This document shows positions 22,493 through 35,127 of a DNA stretch of 64,000 bases, one piece after another. This DNA comes from Anodontia alba. Lineage: Eukaryota > Mollusca > Bivalvia > Lucinida > Lucinidae. The number at the start of each line of letters is the position of its first letter. Position 1 is the first letter of the stretch. A program made the translations under genes and the position numbers. The notes under the pieces are model-generated. The model was not told the origin of the DNA. It did no database searches and saw only the letters and a program-made list of their open reading frames with translations. The stretch spans positions 23,577,275-23,641,274 of the forward strand of contig OZ024827.1 in NCBI GenBank assembly GCA_964016985.1. Reading direction: 5' to 3'.

Positions 22493-23110
22493 CTGTTCAC
22501 TGCAGAGCTCTTTTTTCATATGTTGTCCTGTTCGTTGTCTTCTTCGTGTGATTAGTGGATCCTGTCTAACATTGTGATCCCCTTGCTTGGAGTTATTTGC
22601 TTTGCTTGTGTTTGGTATATGGCTAGTGTACTGTCTGTCATGGTTTGTTTGCTCTTCCTCTTGGTGTCATTGGTAGCCTGTGGTACCTGTAATCATGCCT
22701 ATTCCTGCACAGCTTCTATACTATTTGCTTAACCTAACGTGTATTAACCCATGCCAAATCTACTGTATTAAACACACGTATGTTTATGTATTTAACTTCT
22801 TCAGCGGTGAAGGTTTATAAGGAAAGCCTGGTTAAAAACTAAACTTTAATGTCAACAAACACTCCTTGTCCAATACACCACACCCACCGTATTGCACTTT
22901 ATTGTTAGTCCCGGTGTAACTGGACAGACTCGGCATCCACAGTACGCAAAACTAGGAAAAGCCTACCGCCAGCGGTTTCCGTGGAGTCTAAAACGAAAAC
23001 AAAAACTTTGTGATGATGGGATGATCAGCTAAGTTTTAAAGACATTACAATTGAAGGGAATGACTACGCCTAGTAGATTTTCCGACATTTCTATAAGGGA
23101 TAACATTTAT
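22493..23110. other. Nothing recognised
   Basis: No supported feature. Confidence 0.4.
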
Positions 23111-26100
23111 GTCTTCCTGTTTACTTTACATATAAAATAGACCCTTTTGCAGAAGAGAGCAAAACCAGTTTTGTAAGAACTGTCTCCCATTTTTATATTG
23201 GTTAGGCAGTGTCTGTCTGTCCATCTGTGCGTTACGCTTTAAGGTGCTCGTAAAACCAGAGAATGGCTTTTGATAAGAACTTAAAATTTTATACATGGCA
23301 TGAGCACAAAGACGAAAACCCGTATTTTTTTTCGTCGGACCTAGTATAATAGAGTTATGCCCGTTTTTTTGACTGTTATATTCTATTGCCATTATAGGAA
23401 TAGGAAAATCATGTCAAAACGATATCTAGAGAACCTCTTCAGTTGGGCTCCTTATATTTGGCTTACAGTTTAGGGTCAGTGTGTAGTCGACATTTACCTT
23501 TGAGCGAATTCCGTAAAATGTTGACAGAGGTATACCCCTTTTCGGACTTGGCTATGGTAACAACAGGAAACTTTGTCAACACGATAACTAGAGAACCGTT
23601 TGAGCTAGGATCCCAATATTTTGCGTACTGTTTAGGATCAATGTTTAAATGACCTGATTGACTTTTGAGCGAAATTCGTAAAGCATTGACAAAAGTATGC
23701 CACTTTCGACGTTACGTCTATTACAATGGGATAACGTTGTCAACAAGATATCTATAAAGCCGCGTGAGGTAGGATTTTGATATTTGGCTTAAAGTTTAGG
23801 ATTAGTGTGTAAATGACCTGATTATCTTTTGGGTGACTTTCGTAAAATATTGATGGAGTTATGCGGACTCTGCTATTATAACAATAGGAAACATTGGCAG
23901 GTAGGATAAAAATATTTTGCATTCTGTTTAAGATCAATGTTTAGATGGCCTAATTAAATTTTGAGAGAAATTTGTAAAACATTGGCAGGTAATGCCCATT
24001 TCGACTGCCTTATTACAGTGTAAAAGCGTTGTCAACAAGATATCTAGAAAACCGCATGGGCTATGATTCTGATATATGGCATACAGTTTAGGATCAGGGT
24101 GTAGATGGCCTGATTATTCTGTCTAACATTGACGGAGTTATGCGGACTTCACTATTATAACGATAGAAAAACCTTGTCAACATGATATCTAGAATATCGT
24201 TTCAGCTAGAATCCTGATTTTTCGCATTCTTTTAAGGGTTCAAGTTTACAATTGAACTGATTTACTTTTCAGCAAACTTCGTACAACATTGGCAGAGTTA
24301 TACCTCTTTCAACCTTTCCTTTATAACAATCATATCGTGTTGTCTACACAATATCTAGAAAACCACACAAGCTATGATTCTGGCGTTTGGCGTACGGTTT
24401 AGAATTAGTATGAAGACTATTTGATTAACTTTTGATCAAATTCCGTAAAACAGTGACGGAGGTATGTGGCTTTTTGTACTCTGCTATTATAACAATAGGA
24501 AAACCACAATAGGAAAACCGTGTCAACACGATATCAAGAGAGCCGCTCAAGCTAGGATCCTGATATTTTGCATATCATTTAGGATCAAAGTTTAAATAAT
24601 CTGGTTAACTTTTGGGCGAAATTCATAAAAAAGTGAGTTATGCCCGTTTCGACTTTGCCTGTATATTACAGTGGGAAAACGTTGTCAACAAAATATCTAG
24701 AAAACTACATGAACTAGGATTCTGATATTTTCACACAGTTTAGAATCAGTGTTTAGATGACCTGATGTTCTTTTTGAACAATTCTTTAAAAATACACGCA
24801 ATTATGCCCTCTGTTTATGATCCTAACTTCGGAGAAGTTGATGGTGCATATTGGTTTGGCCTTAACCGTCTGTCCGTCTGTCTGTCTGCGCGTTACGCTT
24901 AAAGATGCTTGTGAAACTAGAAAATGGCTTGTGCTAGGAATTTGAAATTTTACACATTACGTATGCACAAAAAACTAGCGAACCCCATAGTATAGCAGAG
25001 TTATGCCCCTTTTTCGACTGCAATGATAGCAATAGAAAAACAGAAACAGAACCGCTTCAGCTAGGATTCTTATATTAAGTATACAGTTTAGAATCAGTGT
25101 GTAGACGACCTGATCAATGTTTGAGCGAATCCCGTAAAATATTGACGGAGTTATGCCCCTTGATGGACTTTGCTGTTATAACAATAGGAAAACCTTGTCA
25201 GCACAACTTCTAGAGAACCACTTGAGCTAGGATCCTAATATATATTTGGATAATGTTTAGGATCAATAGTAAAATGACCTAATTAATTTTTGAGCGAAAT
25301 TCGTAAACAATTGGCAGAGTTATGCGGTTATACCGATTTGACTTTACCTGTATTACTATTGGAAAACGTCAACACGCTATCTAGAATACAACATGAACTA
25401 GGATTCTGATAGTTTACACACAGTTTAGGATCAATGTTTATATGACCTGATAATCTTTGAGCAAATTCCGTAAAATATTGACTCAGTTGTGCCTTTTTTT
25501 GGACCATGATAGTATCTGGAAATCCTTGTCAAGGCAATATCCGGAGAACGCTTTAAGTAGGATCCTGATAGTTTATCAACTATTTGGAATCAATATTTAT
25601 ATGACCTGATTCACTTTTGAGTACATTTCGTAAAAAAAATGGCGGAGTTCTGCCCCTTTCGTCTATGATTTTATTACAGTGGGAAAACCTTGTCAACACG
25701 ATGTCTAGTAAACCGCATGGGCCAGAATCTTGATATTTTGCACACAGTTTAGAATCAATGTTAATGTGACCCGATTATGTTCTAACTGATTTCCGTAAAC
25801 AAATGGCAGAGTTTTGGTCCTTTCAACATTGCCTGTATTACAATGTTAAAACATTGCCAACACGATATCGAGAAAAACTGCTTGAGCTATGATTCTGATA
25901 TTTTGCATACATCCTAGAATCAACGTTAGATGACTTGAATAATTTTTTATCATATTCCATAAAATATTGACTGAGTTATGCTAATTTTCGGACTTTGCCA
26001 TGATACATGATAGCAGCTGGAAAACCTTGTCAACACGATGGAAGTAGGATCCTAATATTTTGCCAATTATTTGGGATCAATATTTAGATGACATGGTAAT

Positions 26101-26885
26101 GCCTCCAACTTCGAAGAACATGAGATGAGGGAGACAGTTTGGTTAGGGCCTGTCCGTCTCTCCGTCTGACTATGCTTTACGCTTGAAAACGGCTAGAAAT
26201 GAGTAAGGCTAGGATACTAATATTTTATATAAAGCATCGGCATGAAAAATAAGCGGACTGTATTTATTTATTTTACTTATTTATTTCTTTTTCATTTTTT
26301 CGTCGGGGTTTTCCTTGCGGAGTTATTCCCCTTTTTCGACAGGCATTTGATTTGATACGAGACGGTGAGTACCATGTTTGTGCAACTTTTCATACAGTTT
26401 TATACCGATCAATTTGAAACTTTGCAGGCTTTTTTGTCATGGTCCGTATATACGTATGCATGTGATTTTGGCATTGTCGGCAATTCAATTTTTGTCACTT
26501 TTTAGACCTTTGATTTAGCCATTTTTGGTGCTTAGATACTATTAAAATGCATTACAATAGATACCTAGTGTGCAAAAATCCTCCTCCTACAGTTCGATGC
26601 CGATCAGTTGAAAACTTTGCAGACCATTTTGTCATGGTATGTAGACGTGCATGTGGTATACAGATTATCGTCAATTTAATTTTTGTTATTTATTACGACT
26701 TATGAACTTAGCCATTTCTGTCTGTCTATCCGGCAGAGCTAGGATCCTGACATTTTATATACAGTATCAGCGTGAAAAATAAGCGAGCCTGTATTTTTTT
26801 CGTTTTTCCGTCGGAAGAGTTGCGGCGAGTAGTGCACATAATGTCTATTCTGGCTCGCAATGAAATCATGCCAAAAAATTCTTAC
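23111..26885 (+). repeat. ~165-bp tandem array with unique 3' module (family T)
   Basis: About fifteen diverged units of 145-176 bp share CTAGGATCCTGATATTTTGC, ACAGTTTAGGATCAATG, GACCTGATTA, TTTTGAGCGAAATTCGTAAA, GAGTTATGCCC and CTTGTCAACACGATATCTAG. Breaks with GTCCGTCTGTCTG at 23,205, 24,875 and 26,150 mark a different module. 26,140-26,885 is a non-tandem tail ending GGCGAGTAGTGCACATAATG. The segment 25,640-26,885 is collinear with 45,335-46,525. Confidence 0.85.
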
Positions 26886-26989
26886 CATCCACTGAGCAAA
26901 TACCTGGGCTACTTAGTCAATTCCGGAGCATCCTCTTCCAAATGATCTATGCGATTTTTGTTCTTTTATTATTATTTTCGCGATTTTTT

Positions 26990-27440
26990 TTATTTCCGCG
27001 ATTTTTTGCTCCCCTGAGCAAGGCTCAGCTATAGTGATCGCTTGCCGTCCGTCGTCGTCCTTCCGTCGTTCGTTCGTTCGTCCGTCCATACCTTTGAACG
27101 ACTTCTCCTCTGTAACCCCTGGACCAATTTTCTTCAAACTTCATTTAGAGCCTTGTGTTAAAGGGGGATTGAAAATTTATACGGATGATTATGGTCCGTT
27201 AATCAAAATGGGCGTCATGCTATATATGGTAAAACACTTCAAAATCGTCTTCTCCAGAACCCAGAAAGCTTTGGGGTTGAATCTTGGTATATAGCATCAA
27301 GGACTCCAGATCTACCAAGTTTGTTCAAATGATGACTGTAAACGGACCTTGGACTTTTTTTACGGCAAGGTCAAGTTAGCGTCCCCGTGCATTTATATTG
27401 GGAAAATGTCATTTTGTCAAAATGAATCAAAGAAGAGTAA
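26990..27440 (+). repeat. Dispersed repeat family D, copy
   Basis: CTCCCCTGAGCAAGGCTC, GTCCGTCC runs, then CCTGGACCAATTTTCTTCAA, TCTCCAGAACCCAGAAAGC, CTTGGTATATAGCATC and TTCAAATGATGACTG. The same boxes occur at 27,545-27,860 and 48,225-48,475, and reversed at 1,341-1,600. Confidence 0.75.
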
Positions 27441-27544
27441 TTGTTGAAACTTACAATGAGTGATTAAATTAGTAAAACATTTTAGTTATAATCCAAATTT
27501 TATCTCCTGGGGGTTATCTGCCCTTGCCCCTGAGCAATATACAT

Positions 27545-27870
27545 CTATAAAATTGTGTAATTTTTAAATGTCATCTCTTAAACTGCTTGACGAATTTTCA
27601 CCAGATTTCACATGTGGCCTTCTGTCAAAATGGTATTGCCAATTTGTTAAAATGGTTCCGCGCCATCAAACAAGATGGCCACCATGCCCATATATGGTAA
27701 AAAAAAAACAAAAAAAAACAAAAAAAAAAAAAAACAAAAAAAAAAAAACACTTAAAATCTTCTCCAGAACCAAGAAAGGGTTTAGGCTGAATCTTGGTAT
27801 ATAGCATATGAGGACTTAAGGTTTACTAAGTTTGTTCAAATGATGACCGTAGGTTGCCTCTTTGATCTTT
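27545..27870 (+). repeat. Dispersed repeat family D, copy with A-rich tract
   Basis: Repeats the 27.1 kb copy but with an AAAC-interrupted A-tract at 27,701-27,750 between ATATGGTAAAA and TCTCCAGAACC. Open frames through the tract are artefacts. Confidence 0.75.
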
Positions 27871-29942
27871 TTACGGATAGGTCGAACTTAAACGATTTTT
27901 CAAATGAAAATTTTCTTTTTTAAGTTTGTTGTTGGAAACAATCCTTTTCGGGTTCCAATTTAAGAAACAAACAATATTTTAATTTCTTCTGTGGATTTGC
28001 CCATAGGCTTGATCAAAGTTTGCATACATGGAAAATTGCCCTAAGTGACCCTTAAACTACTTTGTTGAGTATATATACTTTTTCAAATGTTCTTTTTTGC
28101 TTTACAGCAGTCCTTTAAAAAAAAGTCACCTCCCGATCCCTACGCACACAAAACACCCAAAAACTAACAGACTACGGCTTGTAATCAGTTTCTGCCTCTT
28201 CGAAGATACTAAACAGATCTTGTAGGCGGTTACGGCAAGTGTAAAATAATTGTTACCCCAGATTATCTTCTACTTTTCTAGTCAAAGCAACAACCTAAAA
28301 TGTGCAGAATTAGCTGAATTGTACATTTCACCCTTCTGGCATCAAAGCGGACAAAAGGCACTTTAATAACGAGCAAAAAATTAAACTATATATGTAATAT
28401 GGGACTATCATCCCATGGAACTAATCCGGTGCTCTGTAAATTTTTAGCAGCCCGTGACCAAAAGATAGCCGATTCGGTTTAAGTGTGTCTTACTCGGGTT
28501 TCTCAATTCCTGTACCCTGCAAAAAAAAGTAACCTACAATCGGAAACATATACGGCTGAGTTTTTGTAACTATTTAGCCTGGATATTGGCTCATGTAAAA
28601 TAAACGTCACAAAGATTGCCTTTGGAAACAAAAAACACACTACAGATAAGAAAATGGGAGTCTCCGTCTTATTGAGATTCCTCATAAGCAGTAATGAAGT
28701 TTGCAACACTGCTTACGCCCTCTAGCAAATAAATGAGCAGAACTCTATTTTCAAAGATTCTTCAATGGGCCCAATGATCCCAAAGGAAATGAAATATAAT
28801 CGCTGTATAGGAATGCGAAACTAATTGCATTTTGGAAAAATGCTTGCATTTTTTCGAGATACTGGTTGAGAGTTTGTCCAAGCAACTGTCTTTTAAGCGT
28901 ATAGTACACATGTAAAATCGTGTCACGTGAACGGACGAGCGTTGGGCCGGTGACGATGGACTAGACGCAATCGCAAGCAATCAGAGGATAAATACAACAC
29001 TTTGTAGAATAAAAACAAGCATGTATTTAGAATAGTTCAAATAAAAACTATAATTAAAGTTCAAATTTCATGTTCCGAAGCTTCCATAATCTACAGGTAC
29101 TGTTAAACTTCATAATCCGAAAATACTGATAATTTCCATAATTAAATATACTATAAATTTGAAGTAAATACATATCTTAAGATGAAGTCCACGGATGTAT
29201 CCTCCATGATATTTCTGGTTATCACTAACACTTGTTTCTATAGAACGTTGAACAAAACTTGCCGGAAAACATTTGATGGTCAATCATAGTGACGATAACT
29301 ATAGGACACAATCACAGTGGCGAAACAGATACATATACGGATACGGGACCTGAAAATAAGTATCATGTCCTAGAACTCTCGATATCAAACATGACAAGAT
29401 ATTGCCTTATTAATTTCCACTTGATATACAGAGTGTGCACGCCAAATGTTATAAATGCGACATGTCCGTTGCAATTGATTATTATATAGCAAAATCAGAT
29501 CCTAAAAACCACATGGACGCTGTTAATGACATATAATATTGTACAAAAATCCAACACAGGCAGACACACAGTCAGAATATATCCGACAACCATATTAACT
29601 AATCGGAGGAATGGCATCTCGACGATTACACATTCTTACAGGAAGAACCCATGCGCCTTCCACTATAAGAATCCCTTTAGAACGCTAAAGGCTAAAATAA
29701 ATTATAACTGCCATTATACCACAATTATTACACGATCACACATCGTCCCCACGTAATCATTGGGTACAATATCAACATGCCATCGTCATAGCCTCAAACA
29801 TGACTCCTCGCTGCTTGAGCCATTTTATAATATAAAACTCTAGTGAACAGACTTACTTGTGATTAAAATAAAAAGGACCTCTGTATATGTGTTTAAGGTG
29901 AATATAGTATGTGTCATTTGTGTAAATCGCGCTAACTACTGA
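27871..29942. other. Nothing recognised
   Basis: About 2 kb without open frames above 76 codons or repeats I can identify. Confidence 0.4.
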
Positions 29943-30070
29943 ATGTGTATGCAGTTAACATAACGCCTTACGGTAGCGTACGTTTACGCGTAGATGTACG
30001 GTGTGTGCGGTTAACATAACGACATAACGCCTAACTGTGTCATACATTTAAGCGTATATGTCTGGTATGT
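29943..30070 (+). repeat. Two-copy ~65-bp direct repeat
   Basis: GCAGTTAACATAACGCC...TACGGTGTGT is followed by GCGGTTAACATAACGAC...CTGGTATGT; the second copy has a small insertion. Confidence 0.65.
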
Positions 30071-30169
30071 ACATGTCAGATGAGAATATGTAATATCAAA
30101 GTACGGTAGTGCTATCATTGCGCTGATCCATTTACTTTATTCAAATAAAAATATTAATGATTGCATTCT

Positions 30170-30340
30170 GATCAGGGTCTACAGAACCTATCAGACTCAC
30201 CAGACTGACCAGGATCCATAGAATCGATCAAGCTTAACCTCCCTATTCGGTTTATAGTTTACACACCCGACACGGCTTATTCGTCTGATCAGGGTCTACA
30301 CATATAACCAAAGTATACACATCTGATCAGGGCTTATCTA
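30170..30340 (+). repeat. CTGATCAGGGTCTACA repeats
   Basis: The motif TCTGATCAGGG(T/C)(C/T)TA occurs three times (30,168, 30,283, 30,321). It resembles the head of family G (GTAGACCCTGATCAGAC) in reverse. Confidence 0.6.
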
Positions 30341-31249
30341 CTTATCATGCCGGGTTTGTAAGTACGAATGATACATAAAATCGCAACATAGTAAAGCAAA
30401 AAATTTACTTACTCGAATTTTAGCTGCGGTAAAGACGAGCAAGAATATCGCAAGAATAAAATTAAATAAATTATTGACTTACCATGGTCAGATTCCCCAG
30501 ATACAGCACAACATGAAGATTAGAAAAAGGAAGACAAGGATCAGTCTTCGATGAAATAAAATTTTGTAGTGTGTAGCGTTCTATTCAACCAGGGAACTTT
30601 TATAGTAATGTGGCACGTTTTGAAACATTGTGTCCACAAGAAATCCGTGAAATTCAAGATCTAAAAATAATATTCACAAGAATACCGTGATAGTCAAGAT
30701 TTAAAATAACCTGTTCGATTGTCCGAACGGTGCAAAGTTTCACACAGCAACTGCTCAAACTATGAAGTATAAAACATTTTTCTCTCGGAACGCTACAAAA
30801 CTGCAAAATTACGACAGAAAATTGTCTCCCCTTTCAAAAGATAGCCTTGAGACGAAAATCAATCCCAGAACAGTGAAGATATTGATCACCGAACCTAGGT
30901 TCACTCGGAATATATAGTGTTCTGGTAACCGCTCAAGTATATAGACGTAAATAATCAAATACACCCTCAGCATAACTATCTCGTGATTACCGTAATACCG
31001 TAACTTGAAAGCTGAAGTGTACCTACTTGCTTAAAAAGTAAAACTATCATAATCAGCGCTCCAGTTACAAATGCAATAATCTAACCTGGTTAATAAAAAT
31101 CGATACAAACTTCTTTTTATACTATGTACATGTAAAAATATATTCAAGATAAAACAGAGACGTGACAAATCAGTCATTCTCTCCCTTCCGCTGATTCAAG
31201 AAGGGCAGTTGTCAGCTTCTGGCGGAAGAATGTGCACAATACTGGTTAA
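30341..31249. other. Nothing recognised
   Basis: No supported feature. Confidence 0.4.
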
Positions 31250-31375
31250 CCGCTTACAGAACTAAGCCTGCCCAGTAAACGTGTGGTTAGGTAAACTGAC
31301 CGCGCTCGACATGACCCTATTAGGTTGACTGGGCCGTAAAACCTCAACACAAACAAACAAACACAGGTAAAATAC
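31250..31375 (-). mobile_element. SINE-like mollusc repeat fragment
   Basis: On the minus strand: GTTTGTTTGTTTGTGTTGAG, GTTTTACGGCCCAGTCAACC, ATAGGGTCATGTCGAGCG. The GTTTGTTT...GTTTTACGGC layout resembles a bivalve interspersed repeat I know only from memory. I could not identify A and B boxes with confidence. Confidence 0.45.
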
Positions 31376-31909
31376 ACATCCGCCTCGCAATAAATAAATC
31401 TGTACAGTTGATTTGGTTTAAACATATTTATTTCAAAGTTACAAAGATTATACAAACAGATATGACATATACACAAAAGATAGGATTAAAACGAAAGCAT
31501 AAGCTTATTTAGTTCTTCTCCTAATACACATACATGAATTGTATTACATCATGGCAGTTTATCATTATTACAAGGATAATTACAAGGATATTTAACGTAG
31601 ACAATACGATATATGAACAGAAACTCAACCTATCATTATAGCAGAATGAAATTAAAACAACTATGCAGTAACAGGATATAACATAATACCACAATGATGG
31701 TTTGAGCGGCAATGAAAAAAGAAACAAAGAAAAAGAAAAATAAGACAATAGAAAAAAACGTTTAAAAAGGTAATCCGGAGCGAGAAGAGGTGGAAGGTTT
31801 CACTTGATAATTTCCAATAATATCGTAGGCAAAAATATACTGACCTCATATATCACCAGCTCTGATTTAATCTGATTAGATGATACTAGTATCACCTACA
31901 GGTAAGTGC
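31376..31909 (-). other. Probable 3' flank of the LINE
   Basis: Downstream (minus) of the LINE stop codon. A/T-rich, with A-rich patches at 31,710-31,765. I cannot place the element's 3' end. Confidence 0.4.
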
Positions 31910-34900
31910 TTAAAATCTTTTGCTGTTCTGTATGTACTTGTAAACAGCTTCAAAAATGACTTGATTTGTCTCATAAGGAAGTGACTCATCACCATGTAGA
32001 AATACATGTAGAGACGCATTACAGTATTGAGACACTATCCGAAAAAGTTCGATTCGATTATCTCGATAGAAGTTACAAGAGAAGAGAAAATGTTCCGCGT
32101 TTTCAACATCACCACTTCTACAAGAACAGAGTGGGGTGTCTGAAATTGATTTTACAAATAAGTCATGATTTAAAGAGCTACAACCTGTGCGTAGCCTAGT
32201 ATGCAAAATTTGTAACTTTCTGCTTCCAGTATAAAAATATTTTGGAACTGTAGTTTTGTTTCGGCTTATCTGTGGTTTAAAAGAATCAATTGAATCTACA
32301 TATTTATCATTGTCTGATAAAGTGTTCCATTCTCGTATGACAGACGGTAGGAATGAACTGAAGTACAAAGCAGTTCTCGCGTTAATAGTTTGGACATCAT
32401 TTGCGTTTCTCAAATTGTAACGTGATCCTTCGTTAACTGAAGAAGGAACAAGTGATGAAAGATAATCAGGAGTTAAGTTATTATACATCTTGTAGAACAG
32501 AATCAGCTTATGATTAATTCTTCTGTTTTCGAGAGTTTCCCAACCAATCTCTTTGTACAGATTTTGAATTGATATAAGTTTAGTAGTACCAGATGCTATT
32601 CTAGCTGCTTCTATCTGTATTTTTTTGAGTTCCTGTTTTTCATAATCGCAGCAGTTATCCCAAATAACGTCCGCATATTCTAAAATAGGTCGTATAAATG
32701 TTGTATAAATTATTTCTAAAGATTTCCTGTCTAGTTCATATTTTAATCTACGCATAATATTAATTCTTGTCCAAGCTTTTTCTTTAATATAGTCAATATG
32801 TTTATGCCAAGAGCCATCATTTGAAAAATATATTCCTAAGTGTTTGTGAAATTCAACTTCTTTGATTTGCTGCCCTAACATGATTAAGGAGGGGTGTACA
32901 GGTTTGTTGATTTTCCTGGATATCAGAAGTGTTTCCGTTTTTAAGGGATTGAATTTTACCAACCAAGCTTCAGCCCATTTAACTATTTTTTTCAAGATCT
33001 GCATGAAGAATTTCTGCCGCAACATCTGGATTATCGACAATTATGAAAAGACTGGTATCGTCAGCAAAAAGACGTATGCTAGATCCAATTTCAGTCACTA
33101 TATCATTTATGAAAATTAAGAAAAGAAGTGGTCCTAGGACTGATCCTTGAGGAACGTCTGCCTTGATATAGTTCCATTTTGATTCTACTCCCTGTAAGAC
33201 AACACGTTGTTTTCTACCATCAAGAAGACCGGCATGCCAAACACGGTCAAAGGCTTTACTTATGTCACAAAAAACAGCCCGAACTTCTTTGCCAGCATCA
33301 AGTGCCTGGCAAAATGTATTATACAAGAAAGTGAGTTGGTTAGTAGTAGAGTCTCCAGGTATGAAACCAGATTAAAAAGATGTAAGAATGTTTTTATCAC
33401 AGAGATGATTAAACAGATGTTTAAATACAAGTCTTTCGAAGACTTTGTCTAGATTACTCAATAAAGATATAGGTCGATAATTACAGATGTTAGAAGCATC
33501 ATCTCCGCCTTTAGGTACAGGACAGACGTGAGCTATTTTAAAACTTATTGGAATTTCTCCTTGATGTACGGACTGATTAAATAAAGTAGCTAGTGGTGTT
33601 GACAGTTCACTAGCTAGTTCACGAAGAATGCGGTTACTTATTCCATCAGGACCAACGGCTATACCCGCTGGAAGCGTTCTTAGTATTGCTTTGACCTCAT
33701 CAATAGTAAACACAAGAGAACTTAATGGTTCATTCACAATGTAAGTGTGACATTATCTTCATCTAATAAAGTTTGATCTCTAAAATAATCATTAAAAATA
33801 TTTGCTTTTTCAACTTCGTCGGAATATATCAAGCCATTTCTTTCCAATGGGGGAATAGCAGAAATAGAATTGGGAGAAGTAAATGTTTTTAAAACAGTCC
33901 ACCATTGTTTTGAAGATAGGGTTTCAGATTTTAGCTTATTTGAGAGGGAGTCTACGTACGATTTTTCTGAGTTACGAATCATTGTAGTAATTACATTACG
34001 AAGATGTCTAAACCTTTCCCAGTTAGCTTGTGTATTTGTCCGTTTTGCTTTTTTATACGCTCTTTTACGTATACGTATATGTTTTTTAATTAAAGTAGTT
34101 ATCCACGGTGGCTCAGTCGGTCGTATTGTGACGTGTCTGTTAGGAATACAAGAATCGGTAATTTCAGTTAAAAGATTATAGAAGTTCTTAGTGTATATAT
34201 TTATATCAGAGTTTTGAAGAGAATTCCAATCAGAAGAAGATGCTTTCTGTCTTAATAGATCATAATCGCCCCGGTCGTATTGCCATACACGACGCTTAAA
34301 ACATTTAATTTTAGGTTTTGAGAAATTGAATACTCCAAATACAGGACAGTGATAGCGAATGTCTTGATGTAGGAAGGGATCGCCAACTCCACTAATTATT
34401 ATTCTATCTTTGTTGCTTACTAGTAATAAGTCAATGAGAGAGGACAAATTTTCCGTAAAGTGGGTAGGCTCACTGATAGACTGGAATAAGGAAAACTGTT
34501 GACATAGTGAATTAATTTTACGTGCATATTGCGAATTTAACATATTAAGGTTAAAGTCACCAGTTATGATAATATCATCTATGCCTGTATCGACTGCAAG
34601 ATGGATAGAATCTTCGAGCGAGGAATAGTAAGTCATATCTGAGTTCGGTGGTCTGTAAAATAAACCGAATAAGATACGTTTGTGTTTGATCGTTAAATCT
34701 ATTCAAATAAATTCTACGCCTCTCGGCTCTAATTCACACCTTCTCCGATAGTGAATATTTTCCTTAACATATAGAGTTACTCCGCCATGGCTGTCACCGA
34801 CTCTGTCCATTTCGTTCGGGTTGTCTAAATGTCTGAATGTGCAAATCTTGCGAATGGACAGAAGGATTTAGCCAAGTTTCACTGAAAGCTAGAATATCAA

Positions 34901-35127
34901 ACTCAAAAAGCTCCGTGCTTAGGATATCAAGTTTCGGTACTAGACTCTGTACATTATAATGAACAAAAGAAAGATGATTCGAAAGGTTTGAAAGATAAAA
35001 AAACTGAAGAGTGAGTCCAGGAAGTGTCTGGGATACTGCTATTTGATGAGGTCGAGAGAGGACCTGGATTAGGGTGTATGTCCCCAGCCAGTAATAACAG
35101 GATAGAAAGCCAAGTTATTGTAACCAT
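31910..35127 (-). pseudogene. Broken APE-type LINE ORF2 (endonuclease and reverse transcriptase)
   Basis: Reading right to left: a 2A-like N-terminus; endonuclease with VHYNVQSLVPKLD, FSETWLNP (catalytic Glu), GGVTLYVKENIHY and IITGDFNLNML (catalytic Asp); RT with NYRPISLLSNLDKVFERLV, FCDISKAFDRVWHAGLL, PQGSVLGPLLFLIFINDIV and LFADDTSLF (33,057-33,068); and a C-terminal region with a CSCRSGD...EHFLFSC cysteine motif. The protein would nick target DNA and copy its own RNA. Breaks: frameshifts near 35,000 (T-run), 34,810, 33,737 and 33,010; in-frame stops at 34,703-34,705 (TGA) and 33,372 (TAA where Gln is expected); and a short deletion between HAGLL and DGRKQ. Probably CR1/L2/Jockey side of the tree; exact clade unsure. 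Not mobile by itself. Confidence 0.95.
35059..35127 (-). other. 2A-like N-terminal peptide of the LINE ORF2
   Basis: The first plausible Met of ORF2 (35,125-35,127) starts a 23-codon segment: a hydrophobic stretch (WLSILLLLAG) directly followed by GDIHPNPGP. The NPG-P ending is the hallmark of 2A-type ribosome-skipping peptides, known from the N-termini of several APE-type LINE proteins. Here His replaces the usual Glu, so activity is uncertain. The hydrophobic run could instead or also act as a targeting signal. Confidence 0.7.
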
